A DNA stretch of 64,000 nucleotides, from contig JAEXSP010000004.1 of NCBI GenBank assembly GCA_023453795.1, positions 1-64,000 on the forward strand. Reading direction: 5' to 3'. A program made the position numbers and the translations under genes. This DNA is from Bacillota bacterium. GTDB taxonomy: Bacteria > Bacillota > Clostridia > Acetivibrionales > JAEXSP01. The notes beneath the pieces were generated by a model. The model did no database searches. It was given only the letters and a program-made list of their open reading frames with translations, and was not told the origin of the DNA. This document shows, one piece after another, positions 25,608 through 33,497 of this stretch (the first letter of the stretch is position 1; every line of letters begins with the position of its first letter).

Positions 25608-25878
25608 AAGGACGGTGACGTTATAGTTGCTGCAGGGAATCTACAAGAAGGGAGGTGGTTGATATGAGTGTTCAATTCATCATCAATATTGGCTTAGCTA
25701 TTATGTGGTGCGTGAAGTACATATTCATACCATTTGGGATTGCTGTTTTTGCAAGACTATTTGCAGATAGAGTATCTCGACCACACCCTAAAAGACAAAG
25801 AAAAAAACGATCTGAAAAAGACCGTTTAATATAATAACCCTTTAACAAAACCTGACAGCAACAAGCGTCACCGTCCTT
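25608..25878. repeat. inverted repeat enclosing the small membrane peptide gene
   Basis: AAGGACGGTGACG (25608-25620) pairs exactly with CGTCACCGTCCTT (25866-25878). The pairing continues with GTTGCTG (25626-25632) against CAGCAAC (25856-25862), and CAGG against CCTG. In RNA this would join the 5' and 3' ends of the message, a hallmark of type I toxin mRNAs. A 271-bp miniature transposable element with inverted ends is the alternative. Confidence 0.75.
25664..25834 (+). CDS. 56-residue membrane peptide, candidate type I toxin
   Basis: The peptide has one hydrophobic segment (about residues 4-33: FIINIGLAIMWCVKYIF and on) and a strongly basic tail (RPHPKRQRKKRSEK). The ribosome site GGAGGTGG is excellent. 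This size and shape fit type I toxins that insert in the membrane. Long-range complementarity encloses the gene, and an outward-placed minus-strand promoter could make an antisense RNA. I do not recognise a named family such as TxpA or BsrG, so the assignment rests on architecture. Confidence 0.5.
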   Translation: MSVQFIINIGLAIMWCVKYIFIPFGIAVFARLFADRVSRPHPKRQRKKRSEKDRLI

Positions 25879-25884
25879 ATTTAT

Positions 25885-25912
25885 ATTATAACACATTTAT
25901 GTTCGGTGTAAA
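25885..25912 (-). promoter_or_regulatory. antisense promoter into the membrane-peptide gene
   Basis: On the minus strand, TTTACA, 16 bases, then TATAAT. Transcription would start within or next to the right arm of the inverted repeat and run back across the peptide gene. This would be the antitoxin RNA of a type I system. Confidence 0.5.
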
Positions 25913-25980
25913 CCACAGTTAGATAATTTGCTGTTAATAAATTATATTGCAATGCCATTTTGTGTGTGTTATAATTTTTA

Positions 25981-26062
25981 TAGATTAGTTGAGTGCAGGA
26001 ACATTAGGTTTCCGCAAATAGAGAGAGATTAGTTGAGAAGAGAAGAGACGAGACGAGTTGAG
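25981..26062 (+). promoter_or_regulatory. TRAP-like RNA-binding site in the trp leader
   Basis: (G/U)AG triplets start at 26025, 26030, 26035, 26040, 26045, 26050, 26055 and 26060, an unbroken five-base period. A further UAG is at 26019, and another run lies at 25981, 25986 and 25991. The tryptophan-activated TRAP protein (MtrB) of Bacillus binds 11 (G/U)AG triplets separated by two or three bases in just this position. That this organism has TRAP is inferred. Confidence 0.75.
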
Positions 26063-26085
26063 GCAAACTTAAATATTTGTCAACC

Positions 26086-26113
26086 ATGCCGTCATGTCTG
26101 AACGGCATTTTTT
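26086..26113 (+). terminator. trp operon attenuator terminator
   Basis: ATGCCGT (26086-26092) pairs exactly with ACGGCAT (26102-26108), followed by TTTTTT. It lies between the triplet run and trpE. A possible competing hairpin uses GTTGA and CAAA (26058-26067) with TTTG and TCAAC just after. A second perfect hairpin (AGGCAG GTTT CTGCCT) is at 26131-26146. Confidence 0.85.
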
Positions 26114-26162
26114 ATTGGCGAAACTTGCAGAGGCAGGTTTCTGCCTGATATATGTCTCGTGT

Positions 26163-26184
26163 TCTTCTTCTTTACAGAAGGAGG
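26163..26184 (+). promoter_or_regulatory. hairpin sequestering the trpE ribosome site
   Basis: TCTTCTTCT (26163-26171) pairs with AGAAGGAGG (26176-26184) over a four-base loop, with two G:U pairs, hiding the whole AAGGAGG. The same pyrimidine tract (26154-26169) can instead pair with the GAG-repeat region (26040-26054), including a perfect seven-base ACGAGAC/GTCTCGT helix. If TRAP covers the repeats, the sequestering hairpin should win. Confidence 0.6.
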
Positions 26185-26191
26185 CGTCATA

Positions 26192-27676
26192 GTGTTTTAC
26201 CCTACTTTAGATGAAGTAAAAGCTTTATCAGCGAATTACAACCTTATACCAATCACCATGGAAGTTTATGCAGATATGGAGACACCGATCAGCTTGTTCA
26301 AAAGGTTTGAGGACAGCGGCTACTGTTTCCTGCTTGAGAGTGTTGAAGGCGGAGAAAAATGGGCCAGATATTCTTTTATCGGAAGAAATCCGTTTCTTGT
26401 TTTAAAAAGCAGCTGCAATAAGACGGTAATTGAAGATAAAAACGGTTTTTCCAGGGTTGAAGAAGGAAACCCCATTGATGTACTGAAAAAAACCATGCAA
26501 GCCTACAAAAGTCCTGAAATACCTGAAGCGCCAAGGTTTAACGGTGGTGCGGTCGGATTCTTCGGGTATGATCTTATAAGGTATTACGAAAACCTTCCGA
26601 ATGTTCCGAAGGATGACTTGAATCTGCCTGAAAGCCACTTCATGTTTACAGACGAAGTAATTGTATTCGATCATTTGAAGCAGAAGATTCATATAATTGT
26701 TAATCTTCATGTGAACGGAAACATCGAAAGGGCTTACAACAGTACAACCGAAAGGATTAAATCCATTTACCGCGAAATAATATCTTCCAGGTGGAAGATA
26801 CAGGATAATTTCAAACCCGAATTCGGAGGGAAGAAAAGAGAGTTCAGCTACAACAGCAACATTTCTAAGGAAGAGTACTGTAATAATGTCATAAAGGCAA
26901 AACAGTATATAAAAGACGGGGATATATTCCAGGTGGTGCTGTCGCAAAGGTTATGTGTAAAAACCGATCAGAAGCCCTTTAACGTATACAGGGTTCTGAG
27001 AATCATAAATCCGTCACCATATATGTACTATCTCAAATTCAAAGACTACTGCTTGGCCGGTTCATCGCCTGAAATGCTTGTAAGGGTTGAAAATGGGAGA
27101 GTTGAAACTTGCCCGATTGCAGGTACAAGAAAAAGAGGAAGCACACTGCAGGAGGATGAAGCACTGGAAAAGGAATTGCTTGCCGATGAGAAAGAGCTTT
27201 CAGAGCATACCATGCTGGTAGACCTTGGGAGGAATGATATAGGGAAGGTTTCAAAGTATGGAACGGTTTTGGTTAAGGATCTGATGCATATTGAAAAATA
27301 TTCTCATGTAATGCACATTGTTACAAATGTTCAGGGAGACTTGAGGTACGATAAAACCCAGTTCGATGCATTAATGTCCATACTTCCGGCGGGTACACTT
27401 TCGGGGGCTCCGAAGGTCAGGGCAATGGAGATAATCGATGAAATGGAAACAGTCAAAAGAGGTCCATATGGGGGTTCGATAGGTTACCTTAGCTTTAACG
27501 GAAATCTCGACAGCTGCATAACCATAAGGACTCTCATTTTTAAAGACGGAAAAGCTTATGTCCAGGCAGGGGCTGGCATCGTAGCAGATTCCATACCGGA
27601 AAAGGAATATGAAGAAACAATTAACAAAGCAGGAGCATTGCTGAAAGCACTTGAGGAAGTGGGTGAAATAAGATGA
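26192..27676 (+). CDS. trpE: anthranilate synthase component I
   Basis: TrpE converts chorismate to anthranilate using ammonia from TrpG. At 494 residues it has the usual size. The N-terminal part carries a feedback-type motif near residue 40 (LLESVEGG; the LLES element binds tryptophan). The C-terminal chorismate-binding domain shows GDIFQVVLSQR, PSPYMYYL, PIAGTRKRG, LVDLGRNDIG and GTLSGAPKVRAME. The start chosen is GTG 26192, eight bases after AAGGAGG. It begins an eight-gene operon, overlapping trpG by four bases, and is controlled by the leader upstream. Confidence 0.97.
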   Translation: MFYPTLDEVKALSANYNLIPITMEVYADMETPISLFKRFEDSGYCFLLESVEGGEKWARYSFIGRNPFLVLKSSCNKTVIEDKNGFSRVEEGNPIDVLKKTMQAYKSPEIPEAPRFNGGAVGFFGYDLIRYYENLPNVPKDDLNLPESHFMFTDEVIVFDHLKQKIHIIVNLHVNGNIERAYNSTTERIKSIYREIISSRWKIQDNFKPEFGGKKREFSYNSNISKEEYCNNVIKAKQYIKDGDIFQVVLSQRLCVKTDQKPFNVYRVLRIINPSPYMYYLKFKDYCLAGSSPEMLVRVENGRVETCPIAGTRKRGSTLQEDEALEKELLADEKELSEHTMLVDLGRNDIGKVSKYGTVLVKDLMHIEKYSHVMHIVTNVQGDLRYDKTQFDALMSILPAGTLSGAPKVRAMEIIDEMETVKRGPYGGSIGYLSFNGNLDSCITIRTLIFKDGKAYVQAGAGIVADSIPEKEYEETINKAGALLKALEEVGEIR

Positions 27677-28248
27677 TACTTATAATCGACAATTATGATT
27701 CGTTCACCTATAACCTTTATCAATACATAGGTGAAATCAACCCGGATATTGAAGTGCACAGGAACGACAAGATTACAATAGATGAAATAAGACGAAAAAA
27801 GCCGTCTCATATAATTATATCTCCGGGCCCGGGATTCCCAAAGGATGCAGGGATTTCAACAGAAATGATTAAGGAGCTTGGAAGCAGTATCCCGATTTTG
27901 GGCGTTTGTCTGGGACATCAGGCAATAGGTGAGGCTTTTGGAGGAAAAGTGGTTCATGCAAAGGAATTAATGCACGGTAAAGCATCTGAAATTGAGATAG
28001 ATAACGATTGTAAGCTGTTTGATTCGATGCCAGAAAAAATAAGAGTAGGAAGGTACCATTCGCTTATTGTTCAAAAAGAGCTTCTACCAGATATTTTGAA
28101 GGTGATAGCCAGTACAGATGACGGTGAAATAATGGGGCTTCAGCATAAAGAATACCCGGTTTACGGAATACAGTTCCATCCTGAGTCAATACTTACACCT
28201 GAAGGGAAAAGGATATTGAGCAATTTCCTCAGTATCGGGAAAGGATGA
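27673..28248 (+). CDS. trpG: anthranilate synthase component II (glutamine amidotransferase)
   Basis: This 191-residue class I amidotransferase supplies ammonia to TrpE. It has the DNYDSFTYNL start, the PGPGFP oxyanion stretch, the nucleophile Cys in ILGVCLGHQAIGEAFGG (about 79), and the catalytic His-Glu in GIQFHPESILT. It could also serve 4-amino-4-deoxychorismate synthase (PabA), as often in Firmicutes; no pab genes are nearby. Confidence 0.96.
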   Translation: MILIIDNYDSFTYNLYQYIGEINPDIEVHRNDKITIDEIRRKKPSHIIISPGPGFPKDAGISTEMIKELGSSIPILGVCLGHQAIGEAFGGKVVHAKELMHGKASEIEIDNDCKLFDSMPEKIRVGRYHSLIVQKELLPDILKVIASTDDGEIMGLQHKEYPVYGIQFHPESILTPEGKRILSNFLSIGKG

Positions 28249-28255
28249 ACAGCAG

Positions 28256-29035
28256 ATGAAAAAACCAGGCGAATGCATTGATATCAAGGATATACGTGAA
28301 GCAATAAATGAAATTGACAGGCAGATCATTGAAAGCTTAGGCAGAAGGTATGAATATGTTAAGGCGGCTTCAAAGTTTAAAAAGAATGAGTCTGAGGTCA
28401 GGGCTGAAGACAGAGTGAGATCAATGCTTAAACAAAGAAGAGTGTGGGCCGCCGAAGAAGGGCTGGGCCCTGACTTTATTGAGGAGTTGTATAAGAGCAT
28501 TGTCAGCTACTTCATCGATCAGGAGCTTAGAATAGTGAAACTGCCTGAGGTAGAGATTGAATCGGTTCAAATGGATGAACTTGCTGAGATACTTGCACTT
28601 CAGCACATGGCATACTACAGTGAAGCAAAAATCTGCAATGATTTTATGATACAGCCTTTGACACAAGACATTACCGATATTAAGAAGGAATTTGACAATA
28701 TGGTATTCCTTAAGGCGGTGTTAAACGGTGCGATTGTAGGTTCTGTAAGGTGTAGGATTGAAGGTGACACCTGTTTCGTAGGGAAGCTGATAGTCCATCC
28801 TGAGTATCAAAACAAAGGAATCGGCTTCAAATTGCTTGTAGAAATAGAAAAAAGATTTGATAAAGCTGAAAGATTTGAATTGTTTACAGGAAGCAAAAGC
28901 GATAAAAACATATATCTATATAAGAAAAACGGATACCGGATTTACAAAAATGAAAAAATCAATGAAACCCTTACGTTGGTTTATATGGAGAAAAAAAGAT
29001 CAGATCAGACGAGATTGATGAGAGGAGAGGTTTAA
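28256..29035 (+). CDS. PchB/chorismate-mutase-like domain fused to a GNAT acetyltransferase
   Basis: Residues about 8-98 form an all-helical AroQ-fold domain. Its text (DIREAINEID, SLGRRYEYVKAASKFKK) is closer to isochorismate pyruvate lyase PchB than to plain chorismate mutases, including the active-site Lys after ASKF. Residues about 100-245 are a GNAT fold with FVGKLIVHPEYQNKGIGFKLL as the acetyl-CoA loop and LYKKNGYRIY near the end. The gene starts seven bases after trpG and abuts trpD. It could divert chorismate to prephenate or, less likely, handle isochorismate; the acetyl acceptor is unknown. I know of no characterised protein with this pairing in a trp operon. Confidence 0.85.
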   Translation: MKKPGECIDIKDIREAINEIDRQIIESLGRRYEYVKAASKFKKNESEVRAEDRVRSMLKQRRVWAAEEGLGPDFIEELYKSIVSYFIDQELRIVKLPEVEIESVQMDELAEILALQHMAYYSEAKICNDFMIQPLTQDITDIKKEFDNMVFLKAVLNGAIVGSVRCRIEGDTCFVGKLIVHPEYQNKGIGFKLLVEIEKRFDKAERFELFTGSKSDKNIYLYKKNGYRIYKNEKINETLTLVYMEKKRSDQTRLMRGEV

Positions 29036-30061
29036 ATGTTAAAAAGTGCGATTCAGAAGCTAATTGATGGGAGAAACCTTACTGAGAATGAGGTTATGGC
29101 TGCCATGAACATCATAATGGAGGGTGAGGCTACACAGGCTCAGATAGGAAGCTTTATGACTGCGTTAAGAATCAAAGGGGAAACAATCGATGAAATTACA
29201 GGCTGTGCAAGGGTTATGAGGGATAAAGCCGAAAAAATAACGCCTGAGGTTGATTACTTTATAGACATAGTTGGTACCGGAGGGGATTGCGCACACACTT
29301 TCAATATTTCGACAGCTGCAGCATTTGTAACAGCCGCAGGAGGAGTGACGGTCGCAAAACACGGCAACAGGTCCGTATCGAGCAGGTGCGGGTGCGCCGA
29401 TGTGTTGGAAGCTCTGGGTATTAATATATCTCTCGGCGTTGAACAGGTTAAGGCTTGCATCGAAAAGGTAGGAATGGGTTTCATGTTTGCCCCGAATTTC
29501 CATAAATCAATGAAGCATGCAGCCGGTCCGAGAAGGGAACTGGGAGTCAGAACCATATTTAATGTCCTCGGGCCGTTAACAAATCCGGCAAATGCAAAAG
29601 GGCAGGTACTTGGGGTGTTTGATGAAAGCCTTACAGGACCTATAGCAAACGTCCTTTTGAATCTGGGAATCGAGAGGGCAATGGTTATACATGGAATGGA
29701 CGGGCTTGATGAGATAACAAATGCAGGTGCTACCAAGGTATCAGAGGTAAGGAACGGGAAAATTGAGAATTATGAAATTACTCCTGAAATGTTCGGACTT
29801 TCCAGAGCTTCAAGAGAGGACCTGGTTGGCGGTAATGCAGCGGAAAATGCAGAGATTATTAAGAGAATACTAAATGGCGAAAAAGGCTTCAAAAGGGATA
29901 TTGTTGTCATGAATGCCGCAGCGGCTTTATATATAGGAAAAGCTGCAGATAGTATTAATGATGGAATAATAATGGCCCAGGAACTTATAGATTCAGGAAA
30001 GGCAATGGAAAAGCTTAATGAATTAGCAGAATTCTCAAATGTTCCAATTTTGAAGGGGTGA
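29036..30061 (+). CDS. trpD: anthranilate phosphoribosyltransferase
   Basis: TrpD joins anthranilate to phosphoribosyl pyrophosphate. The 341-residue protein shows the GTGGD phosphate loop (VGTGGDCAHTFNIST), the KHGNRSVSSRCGCADVLEALG stretch in two parts, the FAPNFHKSMKH anthranilate site, and HGMDGLDEITN. Its ATG directly follows the fused gene's TAA with AGAGGAGAGG as the ribosome site. Confidence 0.97.
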   Translation: MLKSAIQKLIDGRNLTENEVMAAMNIIMEGEATQAQIGSFMTALRIKGETIDEITGCARVMRDKAEKITPEVDYFIDIVGTGGDCAHTFNISTAAAFVTAAGGVTVAKHGNRSVSSRCGCADVLEALGINISLGVEQVKACIEKVGMGFMFAPNFHKSMKHAAGPRRELGVRTIFNVLGPLTNPANAKGQVLGVFDESLTGPIANVLLNLGIERAMVIHGMDGLDEITNAGATKVSEVRNGKIENYEITPEMFGLSRASREDLVGGNAAENAEIIKRILNGEKGFKRDIVVMNAAAALYIGKAADSINDGIIMAQELIDSGKAMEKLNELAEFSNVPILKG

Positions 30062-30068
30062 GGAAAAG

Positions 30069-30851
30069 ATGATACTGGACAAAATAGTTGAGCAGAAAAG
30101 GCTTCAATTGAATGAAGAAATGAAAGCTATGTCCTTGGAAGGGTGGAAACAGAGGCTTAAAAGGCCCGGATTGCATTCGACCCGAGACTTTTTTAACACT
30201 TTGAAAACCGGAAAGGATATATCGATTATTGCAGAAGTCAAAAAGGCTTCTCCTTCAAAAGGCATAATAAAGGAAGATTTTGATCCCCTCGAAATAGCAA
30301 GAGAATACAGCTCTTCAAACGTTCAGGCAATGTCGGTTCTTACTGAGAAAAGCTTTTTCATGGGAAGTGACGATTATCTTGTCAAAATAAGGCAGGCATC
30401 AACTTTGCCTTTGTTAAGAAAGGATTTTATTATAGACCTATGGCAGGTGTATCAGTCACGGTGCCTGGGAGCGGATGCAATACTTCTGATAGCAGCGATT
30501 CTGACTGATGAAGAGCTTAATAAATATCAGATAGTGGCAAACATTCTTGGAATGCAGTGCCTTGTTGAGGTTCATAACAAATCCGAGCTTGATAGGGCAC
30601 TGGACACAGGAGCTAAGATAATAGGGATAAACAATAGGGATTTGAAGACCTTCAATGTAGATATAAAGACTACAGAAAGCCTTATGAATTACATTCCTCA
30701 TGACAAGGCAGTGGTAAGCGAAAGCGGAATCAGGACTCCCGAGGATATGAGATTCCTCAGGGAGCTTGGTGTGGATGCCGTATTGATAGGGGAAACCTTT
30801 ATGCGGGCCGAATCAATAAAGTCAAAAATAGATGAGCTGAGAGCAGGTTGA
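30069..30851 (+). CDS. trpC: indole-3-glycerol phosphate synthase
   Basis: This TIM-barrel enzyme of 260 residues closes the indole ring. Visible are IIAEVKKASPSKG, the VLTEKSFFMGS loop, LLRKDFIID with its catalytic Lys, LLIAAILTD, LVEVHN, IGINNRDLKTF and VSESGIRTPEDM. It starts after GGGGTGAGG and is followed closely by trpF as a separate gene, unlike the trpC-trpF fusion of enterobacteria. Confidence 0.97.
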   Translation: MILDKIVEQKRLQLNEEMKAMSLEGWKQRLKRPGLHSTRDFFNTLKTGKDISIIAEVKKASPSKGIIKEDFDPLEIAREYSSSNVQAMSVLTEKSFFMGSDDYLVKIRQASTLPLLRKDFIIDLWQVYQSRCLGADAILLIAAILTDEELNKYQIVANILGMQCLVEVHNKSELDRALDTGAKIIGINNRDLKTFNVDIKTTESLMNYIPHDKAVVSESGIRTPEDMRFLRELGVDAVLIGETFMRAESIKSKIDELRAG

Positions 30852-30856
30852 TATTT

Positions 30857-31486
30857 ATGGCACTAGTTAAGATATGCGGAATAAGGCGTGAAGCAGACAT
30901 AGAGTATGTTAACCGGCATTTGCCGGACTATATCGGTTTTGTTTTTACACCAAGCAAGAGAAGAATAACAATAGACTTCAGCCGGTATTTGGTGTCCAAT
31001 CTAAACCCTAGGATAAAAAAAGCCGGGATTTTTGTAAACGAAGACCTGAATCAGGTGGTTAGCGCCGCGGAAAGCTGCGAATTGGATGCGGTACAGATTC
31101 ATGGAGATGAAAGCCCGGGCTATATATCAGAACTGAGACGGCGGCTGGGAAGCAGGACAAAAGTATGGAAGGCAGTGAGAGTCAAGGAGCCTGACTCCAT
31201 AAAATCTCTGGATGAATATGAAGCCGATTCCTATGTCCTTGATGCATATTCCGAAAGCGGTTATGGCGGAGCCGGAATAACGTTTGACTGGAATATTGCT
31301 GCGGAATGTAAAAAATACGGAAATATTATACTTGCAGGAGGACTGAATGTTCAAAACCTTTCAGAAGCAATAAGAACAGTCAGCCCCTATGCGGTAGATG
31401 TGAGCAGTGGAGTAGAGACTGAAGGCTTCAAGGATGAAGATAAGATAAAGAAATTTATATATGCAGCAAGATGTAATGTGTATTGA
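30857..31486 (+). CDS. trpF: phosphoribosylanthranilate isomerase
   Basis: The 209-residue barrel protein carries KICGIRREADIEYV with the catalytic Cys, GFVFTPSKR, GIFVNE, the AVQIHGDES motif, LDAYSESGYGGAGITFDW with the catalytic Asp, and ILAGGLN plus VDVSSGVET. The ATG at 30857 gives the normal N terminus; a TTG nine bases earlier is less likely. Confidence 0.96.
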   Translation: MALVKICGIRREADIEYVNRHLPDYIGFVFTPSKRRITIDFSRYLVSNLNPRIKKAGIFVNEDLNQVVSAAESCELDAVQIHGDESPGYISELRRRLGSRTKVWKAVRVKEPDSIKSLDEYEADSYVLDAYSESGYGGAGITFDWNIAAECKKYGNIILAGGLNVQNLSEAIRTVSPYAVDVSSGVETEGFKDEDKIKKFIYAARCNVY

Positions 31487-31501
31487 TTGGAGGGTTATGA
31501 A

Positions 31502-32695
31502 ATGGCAAAAGAAAAGAAAGGACGATTTGGACCGTATGGCGGTCAATATGCGCCCGAAACGCTGATGAATGCTTTGATTGAACTGGAGAATGAATATGAG
31601 AAATATAAGAATGATCCTGATTTCCAAAAGGAGTTGACGTTCTATTACAAGGAATATGCAGGAAGGCCCTCGCTGTTATACTTTGCGGAAAAAATGACAG
31701 AGGACCTCGGGGGTGCCAGGATTTATCTGAAAAGGGAAGACCTCAATCATACAGGCTCTCACAAGATAAATAATGTTTTAGGGCAGGTGCTGCTTGCCAG
31801 AAAGATGGGAAAGAAAAGAGTTATCGCTGAAACAGGAGCAGGGCAGCACGGGGTGGCAACTGCAACTGCCGCCGCATTGTTCGGACTTGAATGTGAGGTC
31901 TTCATGGGCAAGGAGGACATGGAAAGGCAGTCGCTTAATGTTTTCAGGATGAATCTTTTGGGAGCAAAGGTGAGACCTGTGCTTTCCGGAACAGGTACTC
32001 TTAAGGATGCGACAAGTGAAGCAATGCGTGAATGGGCGTCAAGAGTAACTGACACCTTCTATGTGCTTGGCTCTGTAATGGGCCCGTATCCTTATCCGAT
32101 GATCGTCCGGGATTTTCAAAGGATCATCGGTGATGAAGTCAAGGTGCAGCTGCAGGAAAAGGAAGGAAGAAAGCCAGATGTTCTTATTGCCTGCGTCGGC
32201 GGAGGAAGCAATGCTATGGGCTTGTTCTACTCCTTTATCGGAGACAGCGAGGTTGAATTGATCGGAGCTGAAGCTGCAGGCGAGGGGGCAGACACCGATA
32301 AACATGCTGCAACGCTGACGAAGGGAACTGTAGGAGTTCTTCATGGTATGAAATCATACTTTTTGCAGGATGAGGACGGACAGATCATGCCTGTCTATTC
32401 AATATCGGCAGGACTTGATTACCCGGGGATAGGTCCTGAACACGCATATCTGCATGATACAAAAAGGGCAAAGTATGTTCCGATAACCGATAAAGAAGCG
32501 GTGGAGGCATTCAAATACCTTACAAGGGTTGAGGGCATCATTCCGGCGATCGAAAGCGCCCATGCGGTAGCGTATGCCATGAAAATTGCGCCTCAAATGC
32601 CCAAGGATAAGATTATTGTCATTAACCTGTCAGGCAGGGGAGACAAGGATGTATATTCTATTGCCAGATATATGGGGGTGAATATAAATGAGTAG
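31502..32695 (+). CDS. trpB: tryptophan synthase beta chain
   Basis: TrpB condenses indole and serine with PLP. The 397-residue protein has [15 protein letters not shown], the PLP lysine in [14 protein letters not shown], the GAGQHG loop, and the phosphate-binding GGGSNA. The SGRGDKD motif is near the end. These are features of the standard TrpB1 type that pairs with TrpA. The ATG at 31502 follows GGAGG by eight bases; an in-frame TTG upstream overlaps that site and is rejected. It overlaps trpA by eight bases. Confidence 0.98.
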   Translation: MAKEKKGRFGPYGGQYAPETLMNALIELENEYEKYKNDPDFQKELTFYYKEYAGRPSLLYFAEKMTEDLGGARIYLKREDLNHTGSHKINNVLGQVLLARKMGKKRVIAETGAGQHGVATATAAALFGLECEVFMGKEDMERQSLNVFRMNLLGAKVRPVLSGTGTLKDATSEAMREWASRVTDTFYVLGSVMGPYPYPMIVRDFQRIIGDEVKVQLQEKEGRKPDVLIACVGGGSNAMGLFYSFIGDSEVELIGAEAAGEGADTDKHAATLTKGTVGVLHGMKSYFLQDEDGQIMPVYSISAGLDYPGIGPEHAYLHDTKRAKYVPITDKEAVEAFKYLTRVEGIIPAIESAHAVAYAMKIAPQMPKDKIIVINLSGRGDKDVYSIARYMGVNINE

Positions 32696-33482
32696 GATTC
32701 AGGAAAGGTTCAAGCTTTTAAAGGAGCAGAACAAAAAAGCTCTGATTTCGTTCTTGACAGCCGGCGACCCTAATATAGAAACAACAAAGAAAATCGTCAG
32801 AGAGATGGAAAAAAGGGGTGCCGACATCATTGAAATAGGCGTTCCTTATTCCGACCCGATTGCAGAAGGACCTGTCATTCAAGAAGCCAATAAAAGGGCA
32901 TTGGAGAACGGATTAAAAATAAAAGACATCATGGAGGCCGTTGCTGAAATGAGAAAAGAAGTAACAGTGCCCCTTGTATATCTGCTTTACTTGAACTGCA
33001 TACTGCAGTACGGTCCTGAGAGGTTTTTCGCTGATTGCAAAAAATCAGGGATTGACGCGGTCATCATTCCTGATTTACCATATGAGGAGAAGGATGAAAT
33101 CGAAGAGCAGGCTTTAGAAAATTCTATTGACATAATTACATTGGTTTCACCGACTTCCGGGGAAAGAATCGAAACCATTGCAAAAAATGCAAAAGGCTTT
33201 CTGTACTGCGTTTCTTCACTTGGAGTTACAGGAGTAAGAAAGGATTTTAATACTGATTTTGAAGAATTCTTTTCTTATATAAATAAGACTGCAAAAATTC
33301 CGAAAGCTTTGGGGTTCGGAATATCAACCCCTGATCATATCAGACAGCTTAAAGGGTATTGCGACGGCTTAATAATAGGAAGTGCCATCGTAAAAAAAAT
33401 TGCGGAAAGTTCATCTTCGGCTGAAGCAGAAAAAAATGTAGGCGATTACATTGCCTCTTTGAGGGAGGCCTTAGACAGCTAA
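32688..33482 (+). CDS. trpA: tryptophan synthase alpha chain
   Basis: TrpA releases indole from indoleglycerol phosphate and channels it to TrpB. The 264-residue barrel shows FLTAGDPN, the catalytic Glu in [19 protein letters not shown], the PLVYLLYLN stretch, and the second catalytic Asp in [15 protein letters not shown] and [10 protein letters not shown] form the phosphate site. It closes the trp operon. The following gene starts 15 bases later, so read-through is possible. Confidence 0.97.
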   Translation: MSRIQERFKLLKEQNKKALISFLTAGDPNIETTKKIVREMEKRGADIIEIGVPYSDPIAEGPVIQEANKRALENGLKIKDIMEAVAEMRKEVTVPLVYLLYLNCILQYGPERFFADCKKSGIDAVIIPDLPYEEKDEIEEQALENSIDIITLVSPTSGERIETIAKNAKGFLYCVSSLGVTGVRKDFNTDFEEFFSYINKTAKIPKALGFGISTPDHIRQLKGYCDGLIIGSAIVKKIAESSSSAEAEKNVGDYIASLREALDS

Positions 33483-33497
33483 TCAGGAGGGCAAATT

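Noticed and set aside
25608..25878. Miniature transposable element with inverted ends
   Set aside because: Not excluded, but no clear target-site duplication was seen, and the promoters and ribosome site fit a toxin-antitoxin unit better.
25672..25896. A 74-residue minus-strand frame over the small membrane peptide gene
   Set aside because: It has no ribosome site, its start lies within the proposed antisense promoter region, and its composition looks non-coding.
25981..26191. A tryptophan-codon leader peptide or a T-box for the trp operon
   Set aside because: No short frame with adjacent Trp codons and no GGTGGTACCGCG-like T-box were found; the triplet run points to TRAP.
28256..28560. Stand-alone chorismate mutase gene
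   Set aside because: The frame continues without a stop into a GNAT domain, so it is one fused protein.
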